In this document: in pieces, positions 1 to 8,653 of the stretch
How the letters are laid out: each line of letters starts with the position of its first letter
How positions within the stretch are numbered: position 1 is the stretch's first letter
Origin: Betaproteobacteria bacterium
Lineage (GTDB): Bacteria; Pseudomonadota; Gammaproteobacteria; Burkholderiales; Ga0077523
Direction: 5' to 3'
Assembly (NCBI GenBank): GCA_016125475.1
Contig: WGLR01000006.1
Location: 124,001-188,000, forward strand
DNA: 64,000 nt
Made by a program: the position numbers and the translations under genes
The notes under the pieces: generated by a model
What the model was told of the DNA's origin: nothing
Database searches by the model: none
The model's input: only the letters and a program-made list of their open reading frames with translations

Positions 1-2802
1 GCGGGTGCGCCGCAGCCGGCCGCGGACGACATCGTCGACCGACGGGTCCGGTCGCTGATCGAGCACGCTCCGTACGGAGCGCTCGAATTCGAGGCGGCAG
101 CGGACGGGCGTCTCGTGTTCCGTGGCTGCAACCCGGCCGCAGAGCGCTTCGTCGCGCGGCCGCTCCTTCAGTTCGTCGGCCACGCGATGGAACGCATCTT
201 TCCCGGACTCGCGGGCGAGGACCTTCCGGAGGGAATGAGGCGGGTGGCCGTCGACGGCGGGGCGCGCGAGTGGCGGAACTATCGCTATGACGACATTCAC
301 GGCACGGGCAGGTTCGACCTGCACGTGGCCCAGGTCGGCGCACGCCGCGTCGTGCTGATGTTCCGTGACGTGACCGACGCGTCCGAAGCGCTGCTGACGG
401 TGCGGGCCTCCGAGGCGAAGTTCTCCCAGGCATTTCACGTGAACCCGGACCCGATGATCATCACGCGGCTGCTCGACGGCGTGATCCTCGACGCGAACCG
501 CGCGTTCGAGTCGTTCTCGGGATACCCGAGGTACCGCCTGCTGGGCCAGCCCGTCCTGCGGTTCGGCATCTGGTGTGACGCGGGTGATCGCAACGCGTTT
601 CTCGCCAGGCTGCGCGCACAGGGCAACGTCCGGGACTACGCTGCGCGACAGAAGGTCGCGAACGGCCAGCTTCGCGACGTGATGATTTCGGCATCGCTGT
701 TCAACGTCGGGCCGGACACCTGCCTCATGACCGTCGTGCGCGACGTCACGCTCGCGCGACGCCTCGACGAATCCCTGCGACAGTCGGAGGCGAAGTTCGG
801 TGCCGCGTTCCGCGGCAGTGTCGACGCGATGGCGATCGCGAGGCTCGAGGACGGGTGCATCGAGGAAGTGAACGAGGTGTACGAGTCGATGTTCGGGATC
901 ACGCGCGACGAGGCGATCGGCCGCAACGGCGCCGAACTCGGCATCTTCGCCGACATCTCGGAGCGGGACCGGTTTCTCGCGGCGCTCAGGACTACCGGGT
1001 CCGTGCGTGACTATCCGCTGCTGCTGAAGCGGCGCAACGGCGAGGTGTTCGAGGCGCAGTCCACCACGTATCCGGTGAGCATCCAGGGTGTCGACAGCAT
1101 CGTGAGCGTGGTGCGCGACGTGAGCGAGGCCCACCGTCGCGAGCGCGAACTGCGCGAATCCGAGGGGCGGTTCGCTGCCGCCTTCCGCGCGAGCCCGGAC
1201 GCCATCTCGATCACGCTGCTGCCGGACGGACAGGTGGTGGACGTGAACGACGCTTACTGCGGGCTGCTCGCACGCCATCGCGACGACCTGGTGGGGCACA
1301 CGACGCTCGACTTCGGCTTCTGGGACGATCCCCCGCAACGCGCGAGTTACCTGCAGGTCCTGGAGCGGGACGGGCGCGTGCGGGACTTCGAGGCCCGGGT
1401 GAGACGCTCCGACGGTTCCGTGCGCAGCTGCGTGATCAATTCGGCGATCGCGGAGATCGGTGGCGAGCGCTGCGTTCTCTCGGTCGTGCAGGACGTCACC
1501 GAGCAGCAGCGCACGGCCGAAGCGCTGCGTACGTCGCGTCAGTTCCTCGAACTCGTGCTGGACAGCATACCGGTCGGCGTGTTCTGGAAGGACCGCGATC
1601 ACGTCTATCGCGGCGCGAACCGCGTGTTCGCGGAGGACGCCGGCGTCGCTTCACCCGATGACCTCGAGGGTCTGACCGACGCCGACCTGCCGTGGCGTGC
1701 CTACGCGAACGACTACATGCACCACGACGACGACGTGATCCTGTCCGGCCGTCCCAAGCTCGGGTACGAGGATCTCGAGGAAGTGCCGGGTCGGGCGCCG
1801 AAGTGGCAGCTCAAGAACAAGGTGCCCCTGCGTGGCGCGGACGGCGCCATCCTGGGCGTTCTCGGCACGACCGTCGACATCACGGAGAAGCGCCACATCG
1901 AGGATGCGCTGCGGGAACTCAATGCGACCCTCGAGCGGCGCGTGCAGGAACGCACCCGCGACCTCGAGCGGTCGAACGCGGAGCTCGAGACGGCGCTCGG
2001 CACGCTCGCCCGGACCCAGAAGGAGCTTTTTCAGGCAGAGAAGATGGCCGCTCTCGGTGCGCTCGTGGCCGGTGTCAGTCACGAGCTGAACACCCCGATC
2101 GGCAACGGGCTCATGGTCGCGAGCACGCTGGAGCCGCGCATCGCCGAGTTGCAGCGCCTGCTCGCGACGGGGCTCACGCGGTCGGCGCTCGACTCGTTCC
2201 TGCGTGACATCGGCGAGGCGAACACCATACTCCTGCGCAACCTTCAGCGAGCGGCCGAGCTGATCTCCGGCTTCAAGCAGGTCGCCGCGGACCGTTCGAG
2301 TTCGCAGCGTCGCCGCTTCCCGCTCCGGGAAACCGTCGGCGAGATCGTGATCACGCTCACGCCGACGATACGGCGCCGGGGCATCCGGATCGAGCAGGAC
2401 GTCGTTGCGGACACGGAGATGGACAGCTATCCCGGCGCACTCGGTCAGGTCCTCACCAATCTCGTGACCAACGCGGTCGTCCACGCATTCGGGGACAGAC
2501 AGGAGGGACTCGTCCGGGTGACGGCACGGGAACTCGGTCAGGAGTCCGTCGAGATCACGGTTGCGGACAACGGCCGGGGCATTCCGCCCGAGCATCTCCA
2601 CCGGGTATTCGAACCGTTCTTCACCACCCGTCTGGGCAGCGGCGGCAGCGGGCTCGGGCTCAGCATCGTGCACAACCTCGTGACTGCCGTGCTGGGCGGA
2701 CGCATCGAGGTCGACAGCACGGTCGGCGCCGGCACCTCGGTCATCCTCGTGCTGCCGCGCGTCGCACCCGCCGCTCCGAAGGCGGACGACACGGCGATCT
2801 GA
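1..2802 (+). CDS. Multi-PAS sensor histidine kinase (5' end outside the window)
   Basis: The frame is open from base 1, so the N-terminus lies upstream and the GTG at 115 is internal. The visible part has five PAS-like segments in tandem: the first runs off the window edge, and the next three repeat an F..AF...PD.M-type entry and a V(V)RDVT exit. The fifth is followed by a coiled coil of Glu/Arg heptads. The kinase core then begins with the phosphoacceptor motif SHELNTP (His codon near 2080). The ATP-binding N, G1 and G2 boxes follow (TNLVTNA, DNGRGIP, GSGLGLS). No membrane segment or receiver domain is visible, so a soluble kinase acting on a separate regulator is inferred. The following gene encodes an Aer-like chemoreceptor, but the 219-base gap does not prove an operon. 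The signal is unknown. Confidence 0.9.
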   Translation, partial: AGAPQPAADDIVDRRVRSLIEHAPYGALEFEAAADGRLVFRGCNPAAERFVARPLLQFVGHAMERIFPGLAGEDLPEGMRRVAVDGGAREWRNYRYDDIHGTGRFDLHVAQVGARRVVLMFRDVTDASEALLTVRASEAKFSQAFHVNPDPMIITRLLDGVILDANRAFESFSGYPRYRLLGQPVLRFGIWCDAGDRNAFLARLRAQGNVRDYAARQKVANGQLRDVMISASLFNVGPDTCLMTVVRDVTLARRLDESLRQSEAKFGAAFRGSVDAMAIARLEDGCIEEVNEVYESMFGITRDEAIGRNGAELGIFADISERDRFLAALRTTGSVRDYPLLLKRRNGEVFEAQSTTYPVSIQGVDSIVSVVRDVSEAHRRERELRESEGRFAAAFRASPDAISITLLPDGQVVDVNDAYCGLLARHRDDLVGHTTLDFGFWDDPPQRASYLQVLERDGRVRDFEARVRRSDGSVRSCVINSAIAEIGGERCVLSVVQDVTEQQRTAEALRTSRQFLELVLDSIPVGVFWKDRDHVYRGANRVFAEDAGVASPDDLEGLTDADLPWRAYANDYMHHDDDVILSGRPKLGYEDLEEVPGRAPKWQLKNKVPLRGADGAILGVLGTTVDITEKRHIEDALRELNATLERRVQERTRDLERSNAELETALGTLARTQKELFQAEKMAALGALVAGVSHELNTPIGNGLMVASTLEPRIAELQRLLATGLTRSALDSFLRDIGEANTILLRNLQRAAELISGFKQVAADRSSSQRRRFPLRETVGEIVITLTPTIRRRGIRIEQDVVADTEMDSYPGALGQVLTNLVTNAVVHAFGDRQEGLVRVTARELGQESVEITVADNGRGIPPEHLHRVFEPFFTTRLGSGGSGLGLSIVHNLVTAVLGGRIEVDSTVGAGTSVILVLPRVAPAAPKADDTAI

Positions 2803-3021
2803 CGCCGTACCGCCTTCGCGGGCCCGCCGTGACGTCCTGTTTCCGGAATCCGGGCTAAAGCCGCGGGAATTCCTGCCGATCTCCGAGGCGTCCCCGCGAT
2901 GGCGGATGACGTCACGTCACGCGTGACGTCCATGGCAGCCTGCCGGGAGCAAGACGTGGCAGTACCACGTCACCCGATGGCCCGGGTCCGACGGACGGAC
3001 CGAGAAACACAGGAACGAGCA

Positions 3022-4638
3022 ATGCCGGAACAGACCCTGCGCGGCCGCGCCGCCCGCATGCACGCCAGTACCACCGACGTGGAGCACCTCGTCGATCCCC
3101 TTCGTCCGATCGTTTCCCGCACGGACGTCAAGGGCAAGATCACCTACGTGAATCCGGCGTTCCTCGAGATCAGCGGGTTCGCGGAAGACGAACTCATCGG
3201 CAAGCCCCACAACGTCGTGCGCCATCCGGACATGCCGCCCGAGGCCTTCGAGGACCTCTGGGCGACGCTGCGCAGCGGACATCCCTGGCGCGGCCTCGTC
3301 AAGAACCGGTGCAAGAACGGTGACTACTACTGGGTCGACGCCTACGTGAGCCCGCTCACCGAGAACGGCGAGACCGTGGGGTACATGTCCGTGCGGACGG
3401 CGCCCTCGGTGGACCGGAAGCGGACCGCCGAACGGCTGTATGCCGCCATCCGCGACGGTCGGGAACGCCTGCCACGTACGCAGCTGCAGTTCGGCCGGTC
3501 GCTTCGCGGCATGCTCGGGGGCGTGTTCGCGTCGGCAGCGGCGCTCGGCGTGGCGGCAGGCGTCCTGCCCGCACCGTGGTCGATCGTGGCCGGGGCCGTG
3601 CTCGTGGTCGGCAGCGCCGTCGCCTACGCCTGGCTCTGGCACCTGATTCGCTCCTCGACGGTCCGTATCCGCGAGGACATCCGGCACATCGCCGAGGGAG
3701 ATCTCGCGCACGATGCCGAGCCCGACGGGCCACGGGAGTTCGCCGACATCCTCGTGGCGGTGCGAACCATGAAGGTCAACCTGCGTGCCGTCATCGCGGA
3801 CGTCGCGGTGTCCGGCAACGAGGTGCACGTCGGCACGCGTGCGCTCGCCGACCGCGCGCAGGGCCTCATGAGCCGCTCGCAGCAGCAGTATGACGGGATC
3901 AGCAGCGTTGCCTCGGCGCTCGAACAGCTTTCGGTTTCCGTGAACGAGATCGCGGAGGCCACCGGCCGCAGCTCGGATCATGCCGACGAGGCGATCCGTG
4001 TCGTCGGCGAGGGCAGCACACGCATGGACGAATCGCTCGCGGCCACCCGCGACGTGGTCGACGTGGTCGACGCCGCGCGCACCCAGGTCGAGGCGCTGAG
4101 CGAGGCGGTCGGCAACATCTCCAGCGTGACCCAGACGATCCAGGAAATCGCGGAACAGACGAATCTGCTCGCACTGAATGCGGCGATCGAAGCCGCGCGC
4201 GCGGGCGAGCAGGGCCGGGGATTCGCCGTCGTCGCCGACGAGGTGCGCAAGCTCGCGGAGCGCACGCGGGCGAGCACCATGGACATCTCGAGGACGGTTG
4301 CGGACGTGCAGGCCGGGACGGCGGGTGCGACGGAGACGATGCGCACCGCGGCCGACAAGGTGAACCGTGGCGCGAACCTGATCCATGCCTCCAACGAGAG
4401 CCTGCACGCGATCCGGGAGGCGAGCCAGGGCATCGCGGCCTCCGCCCGCGAGATCGCGACGATGCTGGATCAGCAGTCCCGCGCCTCGAGCGAGGTCGCG
4501 GCGAGCATGGAGCGCATGAGCGGGCTCACCGAAGAGAACGTGGCGGCCATCGGCGACGTGAACGACGCGTCGTCCGTGCTTGCCGGAACGGCGGATGCGC
4601 TGCACAAGCTCCTGCACCACTTCCGGGGCGAGCGCTGA
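3022..4638 (+). CDS. aer: Aer-like PAS methyl-accepting chemotaxis protein
   Basis: 538 residues. The start is the ATG at 3022, preceded by AGGA; the frame is open further upstream but the Aer-type N-terminus begins here. An Aer-class PAS domain (about residues 25-135) carries the [13 protein letters not shown] and W.G..KNR..NGDYYWV signatures that bind FAD in this family. Next come a hydrophobic hairpin (about 165-205), a HAMP-like linker and a long helical signalling domain. The signalling domain holds the invariant hairpin tip [19 protein letters not shown]. No periplasmic ligand domain is present, as expected for a redox or energy taxis receptor that senses from the cytoplasmic side. It would feed the CheA/CheW system and so connects to the flagellar genes 38 kb downstream. 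Confidence 0.93.
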   Translation: MPEQTLRGRAARMHASTTDVEHLVDPLRPIVSRTDVKGKITYVNPAFLEISGFAEDELIGKPHNVVRHPDMPPEAFEDLWATLRSGHPWRGLVKNRCKNGDYYWVDAYVSPLTENGETVGYMSVRTAPSVDRKRTAERLYAAIRDGRERLPRTQLQFGRSLRGMLGGVFASAAALGVAAGVLPAPWSIVAGAVLVVGSAVAYAWLWHLIRSSTVRIREDIRHIAEGDLAHDAEPDGPREFADILVAVRTMKVNLRAVIADVAVSGNEVHVGTRALADRAQGLMSRSQQQYDGISSVASALEQLSVSVNEIAEATGRSSDHADEAIRVVGEGSTRMDESLAATRDVVDVVDAARTQVEALSEAVGNISSVTQTIQEIAEQTNLLALNAAIEAARAGEQGRGFAVVADEVRKLAERTRASTMDISRTVADVQAGTAGATETMRTAADKVNRGANLIHASNESLHAIREASQGIAASAREIATMLDQQSRASSEVAASMERMSGLTEENVAAIGDVNDASSVLAGTADALHKLLHHFRGER

Positions 4639-4677
4639 CCGCAGGCGGCCGGCAGGTAGCTGTCGCCCCGGATCCTC

Positions 4678-5526
4678 CTAGCTGCCCAGCAGCGTCTGTC
4701 GTCCCGCCCACTCCGCGCCCGCGTCGAGTTCGACAGGCGTGATCGCGGTCGCGGCTTCGACACAGACCATTTCACGGAATCCGTCCGGCGGCATGTCGGC
4801 GAACGCGGCGGACCTGACCCGCCCGGGATTCCAGACCACCGTGTCGCGAAATCCCGTCTGTCGGATCCGCGTCGTGCCCGAGCGCCAGACCAGTTCGAGT
4901 GCGACGGGTGCGTCCTCGTAGATCCGGTCGACCTCGCCCTCGAACCTGAGGTGTCGCGGAGCCTGCGTGTGGCGCTTTCCGCCGTCCGTCTGATCCTCGT
5001 AACCGGTGTCCTGCAGGCCGAGAAGGCTCGCTTCCTCGATCGCCGGAACGCGCAGATACGTGTGCAGCGCGGCCGTGAAGGACAGGGGCGCGGCACCGGC
5101 ATTCGCGACGAACAATTCCACGTCGAGGCGTTCGTGATCGAGGCTCACGGTAAGTTCCACGACGCAGCCCGGCAGACGCCCGGTCGCGGGACCGACGGAG
5201 TCGGGCAGGCGCCACGTGGCCGTCGTGAAGTCGGGGCCCGTCCGCCGTTCGGCGGGACTCCACGACACGGTTCGCGCGTACCCGTGCCTGAGACCCGGAC
5301 CGCGCGTGCCGAACTGCGGGAAGATGACGGGAATGCCGCCGCGAATCGGTGTGCCGTCGGCGAACACCGCCCTGTCGCTGAGGTACAGACGCTCGTCCCC
5401 GGGGCGCGGCTGCCACGAAACGACGTGGGCACCGTGGTCGGTGACGATGGCCATCCCGCCGTCGGGCGACCGCAGGGCCCACGCGGGCAGGCCGTGAAAA
5501 TCCGTTCTTTCGATCGTTCCGCTCAT
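4678..5526 (-). CDS. D-hexose-6-phosphate mutarotase (aldose 1-epimerase family, YeaD-like)
   Basis: 282 residues. The family interconverts alpha and beta anomers of glucose-6-phosphate-type sugars in the cytoplasm. Recognised by the galactose-mutarotase-like motifs RGGIPVIFPQFG followed by LRHGYAR (about residues 60-85), LHTYLRV in the middle with its catalytic His, and CVEAA near the C-terminus with the catalytic Glu. These are the landmarks of YeaD-like rather than GalM-like enzymes. The start is the ATG at 5526; the frame stays open far upstream but that extension is low-complexity antisense to the next gene. It converges with the chemoreceptor gene (39-base gap) and diverges from the Bcr-type exporter. 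No sugar operon surrounds it, so the physiological substrate is inferred from family only. Confidence 0.88.
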   Translation of the reverse strand: MSGTIERTDFHGLPAWALRSPDGGMAIVTDHGAHVVSWQPRPGDERLYLSDRAVFADGTPIRGGIPVIFPQFGTRGPGLRHGYARTVSWSPAERRTGPDFTTATWRLPDSVGPATGRLPGCVVELTVSLDHERLDVELFVANAGAAPLSFTAALHTYLRVPAIEEASLLGLQDTGYEDQTDGGKRHTQAPRHLRFEGEVDRIYEDAPVALELVWRSGTTRIRQTGFRDTVVWNPGRVRSAAFADMPPDGFREMVCVEAATAITPVELDAGAEWAGRQTLLGS

Positions 5527-5625
5527 GATCACGAGTGTATCCCACCACCCGGACCGGCAAGCAGGGCCCGTCGCGTCGTCTGCCGCGTGTGCGTCCGCCC
5601 GTTCCTGTGGCACTCTCCCGGCTCC

Positions 5626-6846
5626 ATGCGACAAGACTCCCGGCAACATCCCCGATCCCTGGTTCTCGTGCTGGGCGCGCTGACCGCCTTCGGTCCGATG
5701 TCGATCGACATGTATCTGCCGAGCCTGCCCACGATCGCGCGCGAACTCCACGCGGACACGGCGGCCACGCAGATGACCCTCTCCGCGTTCTTCGTGGGGC
5801 TCGCCGTGGGACAGCTGCTCTACGGACCTCTCGCGGACCGCTTCGGTCGCAGGTCTCCGCTCTACGCGGGCCTGACCCTCTACGTGATCGCGTCGATCGG
5901 TGCCATGTTCTCGACTTCGATCGACGTGCTGGTCGCATGCCGCCTGTTCCAGGCGCTCGGAGGATGCGCGGGGATGGTGATCGCCCGTGCCATCGTGCGC
6001 GACCTGTACGACCAGGAATCCTCCGCGCGCGTGCTGTCCGCACTCATGCTCATCATGGGCGTCGCACCGATCCTCGCGCCGCTCGCCGGAGGCTGGGTTC
6101 TCGATGCGTTCGGGTGGCGCGCGATCTTCCTGGTCCTCGCCCTCTTCGGGCTCGCGTGTCTCGGCGCGGTGCGCTGGAAACTGCCCGAGACCCTGAGGCG
6201 CGAGGGACCCGCCCCGACGCTGCGATCTTCCATCGGGACCTACCGCCTGCTCATGACGGACCGCAGGTTTCTCGGCAACACCCTCGCCGGAGGCCTCGCG
6301 GGTGCCGGCATGCTCGCGTACATCTCCGGATCGCCGTTCGTGTTCATCGAGGTCTACGGTGTGCGGCCGGATGCGTTCGGCTACTACTTCGGGGCCAATG
6401 CCCTGGGACTGATCGCGGCATCGCAGTGCAACCGGCTGCTGCTCCGGCGGTTCCCGAGCGATCGCATCCTCGCTTGCGCGAACCGGGTCAATGCCGCGTT
6501 CGGCGTGCTGCTGGCGCTGCTCGCATGGCGCGGCACCGGCGGCTTCGGCGGCATCCTCGTGCCGCTGTTCGGATACGTGGCAACGCTCGGTTTCATCTTC
6601 GCGAACGCCGCGGCGGGCGCCATGGCGCCTTTCGGCACCCGCGCGGGGAGCGCGGCGGCGCTCATGGGCGCAGTCCAGTTCGGCATCGCCGCGTTCGCGG
6701 GTGCGGCCGTGGGCCACTGGCACGACGGTACCCCGGTGCCCATGGCGGTCGTGATCGGTGTCTGCGGACTCTGCGCGGCGCTCGCGCGCGGACTGCTTCT
6801 GGGGCGTGCCCGGTCGCGGGGCGCCGGACCTTTTCCGGCCCGGTGA
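5626..6846 (+). CDS. Bcr/CflA-family multidrug MFS transporter
   Basis: 406 residues with twelve predicted membrane helices. The N-terminus carries the Bcr/CflA signature (GPMSIDMYLPSLP) in helix 1 and the MFS loop motif G.LADRFGRR between helices 2 and 3. The antiporter-type stretch GWRAIFLVLA lies around helix 5. Members export drugs such as bicyclomycin, chloramphenicol or sulfonamides, and some export cysteine-pathway metabolites, by proton antiport; the substrate cannot be assigned here. The start is the ATG at 5626, where the Met-Arg-Gln leader precedes helix 1; the frame is open further upstream, antisense to the mutarotase. No regulator is adjacent. Confidence 0.9.
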   Translation: MRQDSRQHPRSLVLVLGALTAFGPMSIDMYLPSLPTIARELHADTAATQMTLSAFFVGLAVGQLLYGPLADRFGRRSPLYAGLTLYVIASIGAMFSTSIDVLVACRLFQALGGCAGMVIARAIVRDLYDQESSARVLSALMLIMGVAPILAPLAGGWVLDAFGWRAIFLVLALFGLACLGAVRWKLPETLRREGPAPTLRSSIGTYRLLMTDRRFLGNTLAGGLAGAGMLAYISGSPFVFIEVYGVRPDAFGYYFGANALGLIAASQCNRLLLRRFPSDRILACANRVNAAFGVLLALLAWRGTGGFGGILVPLFGYVATLGFIFANAAAGAMAPFGTRAGSAAALMGAVQFGIAAFAGAAVGHWHDGTPVPMAVVIGVCGLCAALARGLLLGRARSRGAGPFPAR

Positions 6847-6855
6847 AGGTGCGGC

Positions 6856-7746
6856 TCAGGCGCGCCGGTTGACGAGCAGGATGCCGAACGCCACGAGCAG
6901 GATGGAGGCCGCGAACAGCGGGCTCACCGGCTCGCCGAGCAGCGTGACGCCGGCGACCACGCCGAACAGCGGTGTCAGGAACCCGAACACCGCGAGATTG
7001 GCTGCCCGGTACCGCGTGAGCAGCCAGAACCAGGCGAGATAGCTTGCGAATGCCACGATGGCACCCTGATAGACGAGGCTCGTGATCGCGACCGCGGTGA
7101 AGCGGACCGTGCCCGGTTCCCCGAGAAGGTGCGATGCCGCGAGCAGGACGGGGGCCGACACCGCGAGCTGGTAGAAGAGCACCTTCGCGGCGCTCGCGTG
7201 CGTGAGGCGGCTTGCGCGGATCCAGACGGTCGTGGCCGCCCACATGAGTGCCGCGACGACACCGAACGTGTCGCCGAGTGCCGTTCCGCGGGCGCCGAGG
7301 AAGCCGTCGCCGAACGCGACGGCGATGCCTCCGAATGCGAGGGCGACCCCGAGCCACTGGCCACTCCGGAGCTGTTCACCGGGAACGAACAGGTGCACGC
7401 CGACGGCCGTGAACACCGGGGCGAGGTAGAGAAACACGACCATCCGCGACGCAGCCGTGTGAGCCAGTCCGGAGAACAGGAACAGGAACTCGCCCGCGAA
7501 CAGCGCGCCGGCGAGCAGGCCGGCGGCGAGGGTGCCGTCCGCCCGGAACAGCGGTATCCGGCGAACGCGCGCCCACGCGAACAGCAGCAGGCCCGCGATG
7601 GCGGAGCGCAGGCCCGCCTGGAGCACGAGCGGCACGTCGGGCGCGGCGAGCTTGCCCGCGACGTGCGTGCCGCCCCAGATCGCACAGAGGAACACGAGCA
7701 GTCCGCCGGCGCGAAGATCGATCGCACGCCGCGTGGGAGCCGTCAT
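6856..7746 (-). CDS. EamA/DMT-superfamily permease
   Basis: 296 residues with about ten hydrophobic helices in two EamA repeats (approximately residues 12-140 and 155-293). The first repeat opens with the usual WGGTHVAGK motif, and the second ends with LLGEPVSPLFAASILLVAFGI. The family exports amino acids, metabolites or drugs; the substrate is unknown. Its ATG overlaps the stop of the upstream HAD phosphatase gene by four bases (ATGA at 7746-7743), so the two are probably translated from one message. It converges with the Bcr-type exporter, leaving nine bases between stops. Confidence 0.88.
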   Translation of the reverse strand: MTAPTRRAIDLRAGGLLVFLCAIWGGTHVAGKLAAPDVPLVLQAGLRSAIAGLLLFAWARVRRIPLFRADGTLAAGLLAGALFAGEFLFLFSGLAHTAASRMVVFLYLAPVFTAVGVHLFVPGEQLRSGQWLGVALAFGGIAVAFGDGFLGARGTALGDTFGVVAALMWAATTVWIRASRLTHASAAKVLFYQLAVSAPVLLAASHLLGEPGTVRFTAVAITSLVYQGAIVAFASYLAWFWLLTRYRAANLAVFGFLTPLFGVVAGVTLLGEPVSPLFAASILLVAFGILLVNRRA

Positions 7747-8585
7747 CGATCGAGTCTTGCGATGCGATAGGTCGGGCGGATGTCGGGAGCGGTGTCGTGG
7801 AGGTCGCCGAGGCTCACGCCGGTCGTGAGCAGTGCGGAATCGATCCCTGCGCGATTGGCGCCGGCGATGTCGGTCTCGAGCTGGTCGCCGATCATCACGG
7901 CCGACCGGGTGCCCGCGAGTGCCAGCGCGTGCAGGTACAGGCCGGGTTCGGGCTTGCCGAGCCGGACGAACCGCAGGTCGGTCCGCCCGGGATAGCGGCG
8001 CGCGAGTGCAGCCTCGAACATGAGGGCGACGCTGCCCGCCGCGAAGCCGAACGCGTGCGTGCCGTCCGGATAGATGATGTCGGGGTTCGGGACGACGAGG
8101 CGGACCTCGCGTCCCGCGTCCAGCATGCGGACGAGCGAGGTCAGCGTGGCGTCCGCCATCTCCAGGAACGGGAAGCCCGACTCGTCGCAGATGACGAGCA
8201 CGTCGAACGACGCGTTGACCGGCACGACCTCGCCACCTGCCCGCTGGACATAGCGCAGGCCGTCGGGAGGGCCCAGCACGGCGCAGCGCGCGCCCCGGAG
8301 TCCGTGATCGCGAAAGTGCGATTCGAGCAGCATTCCGGAGGTCACGATGCGCGATGCATCGAGGGCGAGCCCGAGGCTCGCATAGCGCACGGCCGCGTTC
8401 TCCGGCAGCTTCGACGCGTCGTTGGTCACGACGCAGTAGGCCTTCCCCCGCTGCTCGAGCAACTCGATCGCTGCGACGGCGCCCGGCATGAGGCCCGTTC
8501 CGTGGACGAGCACGCCGTAGGCGTCGAAGAGCACGAGGTCGTAGCGGTCGACGAGGTCCGCGTACCGGACGTCCCGGACCGTCAT
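7743..8585 (-). CDS. HAD-superfamily (class IIA, NagD-like) phosphatase
   Basis: 280 residues. HAD motif I is DLVLFDAYGVL (about residues 17-27), with the two catalytic aspartates represented by DAYG. The second position (Y in place of the usual second Asp) departs from the DxD rule. Motif II is VVTND, and motifs III/IV are GKPEPGLYLHAL and MIGDQLETDIAGANRAG. The C2A-type cap between motifs II and III is typical of NagD-like nucleotide or sugar phosphatases. The missing second Asp of motif I (DAYGVL versus DxDG) makes ordinary phosphatase activity uncertain. The start is the ATG at 8585. It lies 68 bases downstream of aceE on the same strand and is translationally coupled to the EamA gene. 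Confidence 0.85.
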   Translation of the reverse strand: MTVRDVRYADLVDRYDLVLFDAYGVLVHGTGLMPGAVAAIELLEQRGKAYCVVTNDASKLPENAAVRYASLGLALDASRIVTSGMLLESHFRDHGLRGARCAVLGPPDGLRYVQRAGGEVVPVNASFDVLVICDESGFPFLEMADATLTSLVRMLDAGREVRLVVPNPDIIYPDGTHAFGFAAGSVALMFEAALARRYPGRTDLRFVRLGKPEPGLYLHALALAGTRSAVMIGDQLETDIAGANRAGIDSALLTTGVSLGDLHDTAPDIRPTYRIARLDR

Positions 8586-8653
8586 GGGGGGCGGTGCCCG
8601 ACCGTCACGTGCCGTTCCCGGTCCGGAGTCGGGTACACGCCCGCGCGGCCGAC

